Notes: generated from the letters alone by a model not told the origin. A stretch of 64,000 nucleotides of DNA from Acanthosepion esculentum (GCA_964036315.1 OZ038517.1:50567406-50631405), one strand, 5' to 3'. Positions 52,254 through 62,864 are shown, numbered from the stretch's first letter. Program-made: numbers and translations.

Positions 52254-53483
52254 CACTGGTCAACACGATTTCTGGTGCTAAGAAACAAAACATAATGTTT
52301 AGTTAATTTTATGGCGCTGATTCCTAAAATGACCTTAGATTTCATGGTTAGCTACCGTTTTTACTCATTTTTGGGAAAAAAAGATCAATTTACAGTCTTG
52401 GCTGAATGTAAAATTTATTTAATAAAGGTCGTAGAACCCCATCAATTCAGCCACCTGAAATAAACTAATTTTTATTAGAAAAAAGTGTTTTTGAGTCAAA
52501 ACTTTTAAATTAGATGTGCCGAAATTTTTCAATTTAATTAGCTGATAAATTTTATCAGTAATAAACTTTAGTAAACCTGATAATTAAGGTGACATAATAA
52601 AAATGAAACCCTAAAATCTTCTGTTTGATATTCATAAATTTATCCCATCACTTTTATCCCTTCACTACGGAAGGAAACCAAACACACTGAGATAATTTTG
52701 TTTTCACAGCCGGAAAGAAACTCTAACTAAAAACATCCCAATTAAATGCACCTCCTCCATTGTGCATGATACTGCTGGAGTATCAAAAGGTACTTGATTA
52801 ACATTGAACATGACAGACAATCAAGAAAGAGAATATGTTTACCATAGTTCTTATGTTCATGGAGGTTTTATTTCTGCTGTTTGTTTATTAAATGATTTGA
52901 TGAAAATACTTGTTGGTCTTGGTATATTCAATCGTGTAATTTTTAAAGAGTTAGGGTCTGATTGTTATTGCAAAAATAATATTTCTCAGTAAGCAGACCA
53001 ATATTTGTTGATTTAAATGCGAATTGAGAGGTGTCTACGATTTTATTTTGAGGAAGGAAATTACTGGAAAGTAATTGAAACTCACCTGAAGCGAGCTGAA
53101 TGTGTAATGCTCCTCATGCCAATGACATTTCCACCGAGCTTCTCTACAGCATATGATTTCCCTGAATCTCTTTTGATATGTTCCTCTCGAATTTATATTT
53201 AAATTGGGGGTCATCAGGAGAGAATGTGCACCGTTTCGGGGCCTTCCCCTCAACGGTTTCACTTGCACACCGGACCCCACCCTCACTATCGGTCAATATC
53301 ATATATACAGAAAACAAATTTTTAAAAATACTTTTTTTTTTTTTAAATGAGGCATTTCTGTACATCAAAAACGTTAGCTAACCAAGAAAAAGTAAGATCA
53401 TTTTCAGATCAGTGCCCTCAAATTGGCTAAAAAAGATGTTTGGTGTCTTGACACCATTTGATTTTTTTTTTTGCTGACCAGTG
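52254..53483. mobile_element. CACTG-type DNA transposon, non-autonomous
   Basis: Left end CACTGGTCAACA; right end, complemented, CACTGGTCAGCA: a 12-bp terminal inverted repeat with one mismatch. TTA precedes the left end (52251-52253) and follows the right end (53484-53486), a perfect 3-bp target duplication. Ends beginning CACTR and 2-4 bp duplications are typical of the CMC (CACTA/Chapaev-like) superfamily. The 1.2-kb interior has only short frames (for example 52804-52992) with no DDE motif. Boundaries are solid; superfamily is inferred. Confidence 0.7.
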
Positions 53484-53489
53484 TTACCG

Positions 53490-53908
53490 AAATAAGCAAC
53501 GCATGAAATAACCGTCAAATAGTCCGACCGCTCTTGCATGACGAGATGGTCAAAATTGTTTTGCATGACAGCAATTACTGACAAAGAAATAAACATACAT
53601 TTCATTATTGGTACCTATTAATTTAGTTTCGGGGAGACGGGTTCAAGCGCGGATTTACGCTGCCAGCTATTTACACACCCATCAATTTGTAAAGTAAGAC
53701 ATTTCTTCTTTAACGCGTGTTTCTAATGGGCATCTCTGCGTGCTTTTTAAATATTTTTTCGTATGCTACTTCAAGAAATCTATTTTCTTTAACGTCTTTT
53801 TGTCAGAGGAAGTATTGCCCATTTAACACATTCTCAGTGTCGAGCAGAACTCAGCTGATTCCGTCAGAGGGGACGCGTTAATTTTCTTCCATTTTTCCTC
53901 TCTTCCTC
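53490..53908. other. unassigned region
   Basis: No gene recognised. Confidence 0.3.
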
Positions 53909-53911
53909 AAT

Positions 53912-53965
53912 TTTCAACATGGCGGCCCTGCTTCTTTAAATTGGCGCGAATTTCTCGCCTGCTTC
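53912..53965 (+). promoter_or_regulatory. possible promoter motifs: YY1-like and E2F-like
   Basis: CAACATGGCGGCCC at 53916 matches the YY1 consensus seen at many vertebrate transcription starts. TTGGCGCGAA at 53941 matches an E2F site. They lie 25 bp apart. The ATG would give only a 6-residue frame. No exon is evident downstream, so a chance match or an old promoter are both possible. Confidence 0.3.
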
Positions 53966-54235
53966 AGTCGGTCTTCTCAATTAAGAGAGCAAATAAAATA
54001 AAATAAAGTAAATGATTAAAAAATGAGGAAGAAAGCTAAAGAAAGATTATTTAAATGATTTTTTCGTCGTGAAATGTTAAAACGAATTTCTTCAAATCTT
54101 TTTGCAGTCTGTCCGTTGGCTGACGCCTCTCAGAAAAGTATTTGACTACCTGTTCATGACGATATTAACAGCGTAAATGTACATATACAAAAAATACACA
54201 GATATTACCTTTCTTAAATGTTATGTATGTATGTA

Positions 54236-54430
54236 TGTATCTATCTATCTATCTATTTCAGTCTATTCATGTCTATATAAATATCTCAGACCTATTCATA
54301 TCAATCGATCTTTATCTCAGTCTATACATATCTATATATCTATTAATATCTATTTATCTATCAACTTAGCCTGTTAATATCTATTTCACTCTGTTTATAT
54401 CTATCTATCTATCTATCTATCTATCTACTA
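54236..54430. repeat. (TATC)n-rich segment
   Basis: TATC repeats with CAGTCTATTCATATC-type interruptions. Complementary to the GATA array that follows. Confidence 0.85.
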
Positions 54431-54479
54431 TCTATCTATATCAGATTGTTAATAATTATCTCAGTCTGTTTATATAGAT

Positions 54480-54517
54480 ATTAATAGACTGAGATAGATA
54501 GATAGATAGATAGATTC

Positions 54518-54572
<55 letters not shown>

Positions 54573-54683
54573 TGAAAAGACTGAGATAGATAGATAGATA
54601 GATATGAAAAGACTGAGATAGATAGATAGATATGAAAAGACTGAGATAGATAGATAGATAGATAGATAGATATGAAAAGACTG

Positions 54684-54720
<37 letters not shown>

Positions 54721-54831
54721 TGAAAAGACTGAGATAGATAGATAGATAGATAGATAGATAGGAAAAGACTGAGATAGATAGATAGATAGATAGATATGAA
54801 CAGACTGAGATAGATAGATAGATAGATAGAT

Positions 54832-54900
<69 letters not shown>
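54480..54900 (+). repeat. (GATA)n array with AAAAGACTGA spacers
   Basis: GATA runs alternate with TATGAAAAGACTGA or TATGAACAGACTGA spacers, about eight times. Together with 54236-54430 it forms a large inverted repeat centred near 54455. Confidence 0.95.
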
Positions 54901-54902
<2 letters not shown>

Positions 54903-54904
54903 GC

Positions 54905-55120
54905 ATATGCAGTTTTATATTTGTATATGTTTTACTTTTGTGACGATTCATTGTATTTTTCCAGAAAAGTGCATCGGCATTTGGCGCTTTGAAATTTTAG
55001 TTTCTCCTCCTCCTCCTCCTCCTCTGAACGACAGTATTGAATCGAATTCAGATAATGTGAAAGTTTCAGACTCTTATCGATTTACAATAACAACATTGCT
55101 CCAAAATAAAATACATCCAT

Positions 55121-55125
<5 letters not shown>
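54905..55125 (+). other. unassigned, coding-like scraps
   Basis: The plus frame contains [12 protein letters not shown], a poly-Pro stretch from a (CTC)n run, and NDSIESNSDNVKVSDSYRF. No domain recognised. Confidence 0.25.

Positions 55126-55174
<49 letters not shown>
55122..55174. repeat. (TA)n tract
   Basis: About 50 bp of TA. Confidence 0.95.
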
Positions 55175-55176
<2 letters not shown>

Positions 55177-55290
55177 CGAAAGTGTCAAAGATGCTGACGT
55201 GTCTACAAAGGAATATTCAGTTGACGAACTTTCAACTTTCGTTCGAAAAATGGAAAACGTTTCCGATTTCCGCATGGGCGCCGATCCTCA
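55171..55290 (+). other. coding-like stretch of unknown identity
   Basis: Directly after the TA tract one plus frame reads ESVKDADVSTKEYSVDELST then FVRKMENVSDFRMGADPHF and a stop. Composition resembles a soluble protein end rather than noise, but I recognise no family. It might be a transposon scrap. Confidence 0.2.
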
Positions 55291-55509
55291 TTTTTGAACA
55301 GAGGCTGCGAAGTTTTTACGCAACTTGGTAAATTCTCTTCAGTGCCACTGAGATATGTTGGAAGAAGAAAAGAATGGCGAAAACTGAACTCATGGATCGT
55401 TTCTTTAGCTTATTATTATTATTATTATTTTAATTTGCAAGCGCATTTCTTTATTTTTCTTTAATTTTTAAGTTTCTTTTTCTTATTTTTAATCATATCA
55501 CTCGAAGCA

Positions 55510-55780
55510 AAGGCAATAAAGCAACTAAAACCTGGATCGATTTTAATATGAATTAAGTTTAAGCGTCTAATGATTTTTTTTCTTTTTCTTTCAGATTTAA
55601 CAACTTAAGTCTTTGGCAATTTCAACCAAGGAAAGATTAACAATCAAACAATCAGAATTCAGTAATTCGCTTTCAGTCCTTTAATAGTTTTAATGTGCGG
55701 GGTACATTAATTTGAAAAGATTCGTTAGAAAAGTCCTCGCAACGGTTATATAATTCAAGGTCTAGAGTTAAAAGTACTAA
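55510..55780 (+). repeat. segment duplicated at 56680-56933 (Tc-like 5' end plus flank)
   Basis: Both copies contain AATTAAGTTTAAGCGTCTAA, AGATTTAACAACTTAAGTCT, then a switch to CAGAATTCAGTAATTCGCTT and AAGGTCTAGAGTTAAAAGTA, ending at a TAAAGGGTGTTCC terminus. Shared flank proves segmental duplication rather than independent insertion. Confidence 0.8.
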
Positions 55781-55885
55781 AGGGTGTTCCAATAACTGGG
55801 AACGATTTTAAATGCGAATTAAGTTTAAGCGTCTCATGATTTTTTTCTTTTTCTTTTAGATTTAACAACTTAATCTTTAGCAATT
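55778..55885 (+). mobile_element. Tc/mariner-like element, 5' terminal fragment
   Basis: TAAAGGGTGTTCCAATAACT starts a 105-bp stretch identical in kind to 56665 and 56931. It stops where LINE-B sequence begins. Confidence 0.65.
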
Positions 55886-56115
55886 TGCCGATTTGGTGGG
55901 AAAGTGACTGAAGCCGAGATGTCAGGGCAGGACCAATAGCATTGCGAATACTTCTTTGGATTTGATCAAGAATCTCTAAATATGTAGCAGAAGCACCAGA
56001 CCAGATGTGACAGCAATATTCAATGCATGGACGAATGGGAGACTTATAAATGTGTAAGATAAGATTCCGACGAGAAAAACTGCCATATAAATCAATTGTA
56101 ATTTCTCCTTCGTTT
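55885..56115 (-). pseudogene. LINE-B reverse transcriptase fragment (jockey-like)
   Basis: The minus frame reads IDLYGSFSRRNLILHIYKSP, IRPCIEYCCHIWSGASATYL, then EILDQIQRSIRNAIGPALTS and LQSLSHQIGK. IY.S.IRPC.EYC.H.W.GA followed by LD.IQ.R....IG..L marks the region after the RT core in jockey/CR1 LINEs, in non-LTR retrotransposition. Truncated at both ends; the carboxy side is cut by the Tc-like terminus. A scrap of the same region occurs near 59395-59435. Confidence 0.75.
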
Positions 56116-56650
56116 GCACCACAACGACCTACTTTCGTATGAAGGGGAAAACCGGAAATTCTCGAGCAGAAATCTGTAGACAATAATTAAAACTAAACGA
56201 ATAAGAGAGAAACTAAAAAAACAGATTTCATATTTGGGTTGATCTTGTTGGGGACTCTTGGATCGCTCACAACATTCTCCTGTATAAATCATTGGTAATT
56301 GATTTTTCGCTTTGCGCCATAACGCCCTACTTTCGTATGACGGGGAAAACCGGAAATTCTTGAGCAGAAATTTTTAGACAATAATTAAAACTAAACAAAT
56401 AAGAGAGAAACTAATGAAACAGATTTCATATTTGGGTTTTTGTTGTTGGGTACTCTTGGATCGCTCACAACCTTCTCTTGTATAAATCATTGGTAATTGC
56501 TTTTTCGCTTTGCGCTATAAACACCTACTTTTGGATGGCATTTTAAACTACTAATTCTCGTGCCGAAATTAGCAGACACTATATGAATAAGAGATGAACG
56601 TATAAAATGCGTAGCATATTTGGAACATTGTTGAGAACTTTGGAAAGCTC
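56105..56650. repeat. tandem repeat, 198-bp unit, about 2.7 copies
   Basis: CCTACTTTCGTATGA or CCTACTTTTGGATGG occurs at about 56127, 56325 and 56523. Between them TTTCATATTTGGGTTGATCT and CTTGGATCGCTCACAAC recur. Confidence 0.85.
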
Positions 56651-56664
56651 AAACCCCTGTATTA

Positions 56665-57113
56665 TAAAGGGTGTTCCAATAACTTGGACCGATTTTAAAT
56701 GTGAATTAAGTTTAAGCGTCTAATGATTTTTTTTCTTTTTCTTTCAGATTTAACAACTTAAGTCTTTGGCAATTTCAACCAATGAAAGATTAACAATCAA
56801 ACAATCAGAATTCAGTAATTCGCTTTCAGTCCTTTAATAGTTTTAATGTGCGGGGTACATTAATTTGAAAAGATTTGTTAGGAAAGTCCTCGCAACGGTT
56901 ATATAATTCAAGGTCTAGAGTTAAAAGTACTAAAGGGTGTTCCAATAACTTGGACCGATTTTAATATGAATTAAGCTTAAGCGTCTAATGATTTTTTTCT
57001 TTTTCTTTTAGATTTAACAACTTAAGTCTTTGGCAGTTTCAACCCTGGAAAGATTAACAATCAAACAACGTGTTAAAGTTATCGAAGCCTATTATGAAAA
57101 TGGACGTTCAAAT
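56665..57113 (+). mobile_element. Tc/mariner-like element: two nested 5' ends and N-terminal coding scrap
   Basis: Terminal sequence TAAAGGGTGTTCCAATAACT at 56665 and again at 56931. The second leads in frame to LTIKQRVKVIEAYYENGRSN (57056-57112), a helix-turn-helix start typical of one IS630/Tc1-type transposase group. Coding then breaks into reverse-oriented sequence at about 57113. Confidence 0.7.
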
Positions 57114-57645
57114 TTATAAATATACGGTCCAATGATTCCGCTAGCAAAAAATGCACACCAAACAGTGACCTTTTGTGGATGCAGTGGCTTTTCAACAATC
57201 TTCCTTTGATTTCCATCAGCCCAAATGCAACAATTCTGCGTATTAACGAATCCACCAAGATGAAAATGGGCTTCATCACTTAAGAGGATTTTTTGCGAAA
57301 AATCTTTATCGGCTTGTCTTTGTTCGTGCACCCACTTGACGAATGTACGGCGCTCCAAATGGTCAGCAGGTTTCAGTTCTTATGCCAATTCAATTTTGTA
57401 AGCTTGTAGAGACAAATCTTTTGTCATAATTCGATGTAACGTTGTTGTGGAGAGGTCCAATTCCTGCGCGCGATGACGAATAGAGGGGTCTGGATTTTCG
57501 GCCACATTCTTGTGCACTGCAGCAATGTTTTCAGCTGAACGGCGTAAACGAGCACGCAATGGTGTTTTCACATTTGCCACCGACCCAGTTTGTTTGAAGT
57601 GAGGAACAATTTATCCAATTGCACTCTTGAAACCTTAACACGTTG
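57090..57645 (-). pseudogene. Tc/mariner-like transposase, middle part, inverted
   Basis: Minus strand, in order: TIKQRVKVSR at about 57630, KTPLRARLRRSAENIAAVHK, PSIRHRAQELDLSTTTLHRI (second helix-turn-helix), LERRTFVKWVHEQRQADKDF, QKILLSDEAHFHLGGFVNTQ, NCCIWADGNQRKIVEKPLHP and QKVTVWCAFFASGIIGPY. SDEAHFHL carries a catalytic aspartate of the DDE family. The region joining the first and second helices is deleted, and a frame change lies near 57370. The third catalytic residue is absent. Inactive. Confidence 0.8.
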
Positions 57646-57664
57646 TTTGATTGTTAATCTTTCC

Positions 57665-58262
57665 TTGGTTGAAATTACCAAAGACTTAAATGTGAATTAA
57701 GTTTAAGCGTCTAATGATTTTTTTTTCTTTCAGATTTAACATCTTAAGTCTTTAGAAGTTTCAACCCTGGAAAGATTAACAATCAAACAACGTGTTAAAG
57801 TTATCGAAGCCTATTACGAAAATGGACGTTCAAACAGAAATGCAATGAGAAGTTCCCAGGTCGCATCATCTCTCAAAACAGCGAAGTTTATTGGCCACCA
57901 CTTGACGCCTTTAGATTTCTTCCTTTGGGGGTCATCTCGAAAGTAAGCTCTACGCCAACAAGCCAACAACAGTTCAACAGCTGAAGGATGAGATAATAAG
58001 GTATATTGGTGAGATCGAGGAGCAACTATGCAGAGACGTCATCAAAAATTTTGACCATCGAGTGGAGGTGTGCCGCCGAAGCCTTGGCGGACATTTGGGC
58101 GATATTATTTTTCACACATAAATGCCATGACTTAAAAAATAACATGATCCAATAGAAAAATAAGTAAATTTTCACCAATAACACTGATTTATTTACTGCT
58201 GACTTTGATCCAGCTTAATGAAACACCCTTATATATAATCCGTCTTAATGAAACACCCTTTA
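57665..58262 (+). pseudogene. Tc/mariner-like element, internally deleted plus copy with right terminus
   Basis: Begins within the 5' region, codes LTIKQRVKVIEAYYENGRSN again (57778-57835), then jumps by deletion to the carboxy end: HLTPLDFFLWG and, in another frame, LKDEIIRYIGEIEEQLCRDV and CRRSLGGHLGDIIFH before TAA at 58119-58121. Right ends ATGAAACACCCTT occur at 58218 and 58248-58262, the inverted match of AAGGGTGTT. So both element ends are present around this nest. Confidence 0.8.
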
Positions 58263-58414
58263 TGATCCAAGGGATTAGTTGTGTTCTAAAGAATAAAAAA
58301 AGAACGCTATTAAAGAGAGGGGGAACAATAACGGAACAGGAATGAAGTAGACGTAATATAACGATGGACATTGAACTGATTTTTTTTTAAGATCAAAGTT
58401 GGCTGGAAACAAAG

Positions 58415-58560
58415 AAGCGTGTAAAGATGACGAGTATGCTAAAGCCCGTCTCAAATGCCTTCGAGATATCCAATGCAGCAGTCAGAGATTCACCCTTCTC
58501 ATCCAAATCTTGACAGACCCTTTCATCAATAATCGTTAATACATCAGCAGCTCACCCAGA
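58415..58560 (-). pseudogene. LINE-B reverse transcriptase palm fragment
   Basis: Minus frame: SADVLTIIDERVCQDLDEKG then ESLTAALDISKAFETG. ALDISKAF is the first catalytic aspartate motif of jockey-like RTs (the aspartate binds metal). The rest of the palm is missing. Confidence 0.7.
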
Positions 58561-58790
58561 GAAGTGATAAGAAGAAACACTTAGCATAGAACTTTCGGTT
58601 ACATCTAGACATTTCAACAATAAAATGATGAGACCTGACGGCCAATCTAGTACTGCGCTTACAATCGTAAAGTCTAGGTACGAAAGAGGAAAGCTCATCA
58701 AAACAATCAACTGTAGAATGATGAGACGTTGCCGCCAATTTCGTACTACGCTTAAATTCATAAAGTCTATGTACCATAGAGAAAAGTAAT
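58544..58790 (-). pseudogene. LINE-B post-RT tail, tandemly duplicated
   Basis: The minus frame repeats LYEFKRSTKLAATSHHSTVD and LYDCKRSTRLAVRSHHFIVE, two units of about 117 bp, then MSRCNRKFYAKCFF. The KRSTR...HHF.VE.SR...FY.KCFF pattern is the conserved stretch before the LW..LP motif of jockey-like LINEs. In an intact LINE it lies after the RT, but here it precedes the palm fragment, so the locus is rearranged. Confidence 0.65.
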
Positions 58791-58804
58791 ATTTATTTTG
58801 TGTA

Positions 58805-59040
58805 GAATACAAAAATGTGGCACAAGGCCAAGGGGGGATGGGGAAGACTGGTCTTCTTCTGTCTTATAATTAAATTTAGCTAGACACAATTACTGACTCA
58901 AACATACCACAGTATTCCTTACACCAAAACAACACATTCTTACTTACTATTCTTACTACAGCCACCATAATACCTCAAGTCTCTGTGAAGTCCTAACTAG
59001 TTCTCATATGCAAAAATTTGTCTGTGGTAGGGGGGACAAA
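58805..59040 (-). repeat. LINE-C 3' UTR copy, minus orientation
   Basis: Matches 43070-43300 in reverse. ATGTGGCACAAGGCC at 58815-58829 is the exact complement of the shared tail motif. Confidence 0.7.
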
Positions 59041-59149
59041 AATAACAACTTTTTAAAAATGAAACCCCATTGAATAGAGGAAAGGTCATCAGATTAATTA
59101 CCAAGAGGATTTATAGAAAAAAACACAGGAAAGCTATGTTACGGCGAAG

Positions 59150-59315
59150 AAGGGAAGGCTGGTCTTCAGTTTATCTTATCTTAAACTTAGCTAGCCACAG
59201 TATTCCTTACAACAAAACAACACATTCTTACTTAGCATTCTTACTACAGTTACCATAATACCACCAAGTCTCTATGAAGTCCTAACTAGTTCCCATATGT
59301 ACAATTTGTCTTATA
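59150..59315 (-). repeat. LINE-C 3' UTR, second tandem copy, minus orientation
   Basis: AACAAAACAACACATTCTTA, GTCTCTATGAAGTCCTAACT and neighbours repeat 58900-59020 with few changes. Confidence 0.7.
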
Positions 59316-59389
59316 AAAATGACATCTTTTAAAAAGAAGAAAGTTCATCAGAACAATTACCATGAAAGTATTTGTATAAAAGGCACAGG

Positions 59390-59820
59390 AAGCTACAGCC
59401 GAGATGCCAAGTCGGGACCAATAATATTGCAGATTATCTTTTTTATGAATTTGGCCCTATCGAAAAAAAAGTCTTTAAAAAAAGTCTTTCAAAATGTTGT
59501 ATTTACCAGCGTCATGAAGAATTTAAATATTTAACTTTTTTACAAACAATTTAGGGGTTTAATATGAGTTAAATAGTATATTTAAAAACACATTCATAGA
59601 AAGTACATTAAAAAGATTTAATTAAAATATAACAGTTTACTGATAGTAATCTTTTAATATTGTAAATGATTGTTAAGGTAACATCTCTATCAGTTTGAAT
59701 CTAATTCATGAATGTAATTTGTAACTATTTTTAGATGGGTAATCATTTTTACTTAAAGTTTAGGTTTAAATTAAGATGGAGTAATATTTGAAGGCAATAT
59801 TAAAGATTTTGTTTTACTAT
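59390..59820. other. LINE-B scrap then unassigned AT-rich DNA
   Basis: AGCCGAGATGCCAAGTCGGG at 59397 parallels AGCCGAGATGTCAGGGCAGG at 55913. The remainder is AT-rich without a recognised gene. Confidence 0.4.
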
Positions 59821-60290
59821 ATATATATATATATATATATATACCACACATACACTTATGTAAATCTCACATAAACATACGTTCATTTACATGGGCAATT
59901 CCACACATACACATATACACATGTATCGATATACACAAGTATCTATGTATATTCATATATCAATACTTACACATATATTTTCAAATATTTACACATATTT
60001 ATATTTATATCTATTTAAATTTTTCCTTAAATTTCACAGTTAATGTTTAACGTTAGGTGATGACTTAAGTGTTTAAATATCAAAACAAATATTTCTGATT
60101 TTAATATTTTACTATCGATATTGATAGTTACAGAGTAACATATTTAAATTTAAATTAAATTATCAATTTAAAATTAAATTACCTCCAGATGATAAAAAAA
60201 ATTTCAATCTCACAATTCTAATTAGAGAATATTAAAAGTGAAAATAAGATAAAACATTAATAAAAGAACTTTATTTCCTTCCCTTAGAAT

Positions 60291-60349
<59 letters not shown>

Positions 60350-60360
60350 TATTATATATA

Positions 60361-60405
<45 letters not shown>

Positions 60406-60500
60406 TATTAGCCTTAAATTATTAGCTCTGAATTTACATTGAGCTCTCAGGATTTCATCCTCCTAGGGACTACCCATACGGATTACCAAGTTTTCCGTAA

Positions 60501-60570
<70 letters not shown>
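59818..60570. repeat. several (TA)n tracts in AT-rich DNA
   Basis: TA tracts at 59818-59843, 60294-60345, 60355-60401 and 60503-60568; the last passes into (GTAT)n to 60593. 59845-60000 is CA/TA-rich. No gene in between. Confidence 0.9.
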
Positions 60571-60593
<23 letters not shown>

Positions 60594-60960
60594 TAAAAAG
60601 AAGAGAGAAACCGCAAACGTTTTGTTGTAATGTGCATTGTTTAAAAATATATTATGCATTATTTTCCATAATTTTCCTACACGTGTTTTCTGTCTTGTAA
60701 CCTTCATCAGGCAAAGATTTGATATTTCCACATATTATTAAAAGGAATTTATTTTTCTTACGTTTTCCGATGTTAAAAATTCTAGATAATAAACATTCTC
60801 CTTTTTGTGTGTTAGTGACCCAAATGTCTTCCTTGAACTGACAGTGTAAAAGTTCTGCGTAAAGGGTAATAAAAAAAATAAGATTGGTTCGAGAAAAGTT
60901 GAGGGAAGATATCTGTATTCTTATCTTTTAATGACCCTTGTGTGTTCTTAGATCTATTTC
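60594..60960. other. unassigned region
   Basis: CTGATGAAGG on the minus strand at 60701-60710 followed by GAAAACACG recalls the hammerhead-like motif, but no convincing helix lies between. No gene recognised. Confidence 0.3.
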
Positions 60961-60974
60961 CATTTTTTTGTATT

Positions 60975-61404
60975 TTGGTCAGCAAGCGTATGTATATTCC
61001 CTCTCCATACATACATACTGCCTTATTATAAGGAATTATTATACACATATATACACATATACATATGTACACACGCACATACACATACATACACACACGC
61101 AAACACACACACATTTCCTATGTTGTCTAGGGTTCGCGTGTGTGTTCGTGAGCAGTCTTGTTTTTACCAATGTGTACATATATATATATATCAGTACGCT
61201 TATGTATACGTGCACTCCCCCTTCATACATACATACATACTGTCTTATTATAAGGAATTATTATATACATATATACACATATACATATATAGCCGCACAC
61301 ATACACATACATACACACACGCAAACACACACACACACACACGCACTTCCTATCTTGTGTAGGATTTGCGTGTGTGCCCGTGAGCAGTCTTGTTTTTACC
61401 AATA

Positions 61405-61474
<70 letters not shown>
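60975..61474 (+). repeat. two tandem units of about 240 bp rich in CA/TA
   Basis: TTATTATAAGGAATTATTAT (61022, 61246), CACACACGCAAACACACAC, TTCGCGTGTGTG or TTGCGTGTGTG, and GTGAGCAGTCTTGTTTTTAC (61149, 61379) repeat. A third partial copy is at 61820-61915. Confidence 0.85.
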
Positions 61475-61478
<4 letters not shown>

Positions 61479-61686
61479 TTTCATTAAAAACGACTGACAA
61501 GGTGCTTTTATTTAGTTTTTTATATAATTTCTCGTGCGATCTAATAAAGTTTTTCTTTTCAGAGGATAAATTATATAAAAACTGTCCGAATGTTCTTTTT
61601 ATCCGAGAGCTTTATTAGATCGCACGAGAAATTATATAAAAGAACTAAATAAAAGCACCTTGTCAGTCGTTTTTAATGAAATGTGC
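61474..61686. repeat. inverted repeat with 76-bp arms
   Basis: Left arm 61474-61549 and right arm 61610-61686 are inverted copies with one mismatch and one gap; both carry the GAAATTATATAAAA and AGCACCTTGTCAGTCG sequence in one orientation. Loop about 60 bp. The right arm is part of the repeat also found at 3800-4014. TA tracts flank both sides. Confidence 0.8.
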
Positions 61687-61689
61687 ATG

Positions 61690-61818
<129 letters not shown>

Positions 61819-61919
61819 TACGCGTATGTATACGTACACTCCCTCTCCATATATACATACTGTCCTTTCATAAGGAATTATTATACACACATACACACAT
61901 ATGTATGTATGTATGTATC

Positions 61920-62860
61920 AAACATATATGACAAGGTTATCGATAAGGTACAAAGAACAAAACATGTAAAGCAATAAATAAGCAAACTTTGATCACGCTA
62001 ACCATGACACTTTTTGGTTAAGCCACGTTTCTGTTATAATTAACTAGTTATGCTTAACTTAGTATAGAACAGCGTTAAACGAGAGATGAGAACTTGGGCT
62101 GCTGTACCCATCTTTCAAGTAAGAGATTATTGTAAAGCCTACCGTGAATTTCAGTATTCCAGATTTTTGTTTTAATATTGTCTTGAACTCCCGAATTCTG
62201 TCTTAAATTCCTGAAACTACAAAAAGCTCAAAATATATGTGCATGGTAAGTGAGGCACCCATCAGACGTTATCTCGTATGCCTGAACACTTTTTTATAAG
62301 GTTACTCAGTCGGCAAAGAAACGCTACTACACCACCTTATACAGTGTGATCATCGTATTTGCGTTAAGAATACCTTTAGACCGAAGAAGTGTTGGGCAGT
62401 GGTCGTTTTTCTCTTCTTCTATTTTGTTTTAATTTTTTTTAATTCATTTTTTTAATTTCAGACATCCTAGACTTTTAATTTTGTTCTTTTCAATTTCATG
62501 TGAAAAGGGAGATGCCAGACCGTGGATAAGATTAAAGAGAACGCGACAAAGCAATAAATGGTGACCCCAAAATAAGAATTTTTTTTTTTTGAGAGACATT
62601 TTTGAAAGACTTCTTTAGACTCATGAAAGGTGACTCCCGCCCCCACCCCAACCAGCCTCGGTAATTACAATTCAAATTAATATTAACGGAGTAATTGAAT
62701 TACATTTTTTCTGTCAATACCCCCAAAATATCCTACGTTCACTTTCCGTCCGGTAGGACATTTAATTTGTCCGCGCATTATTGATGAAGAAGAAAAAAAG
62801 ATGGACGTCTTCTTTGACAGCATCCCGAAAATTACCTATTATTTCTTCAAACGCGTGCCA
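61920..62860. other. unassigned single-copy-looking region
   Basis: No recognised repeat and no convincing frame for more than 900 bp, unusual for this window. It lies just upstream of the possible promoter at 62.87 kb. Confidence 0.35.
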
Positions 62861-62864
62861 ACCG

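Noticed and set aside
52804..52992. 62-residue frame inside the CACTG element as its transposase
   Set aside because: Too short and without a DDE motif or zinc finger.
60701..60710. Third hammerhead-like locus (CTGATGAAGG on the minus strand with GAAAACACG)
   Set aside because: Only a 3-bp helix can form between the two motifs.
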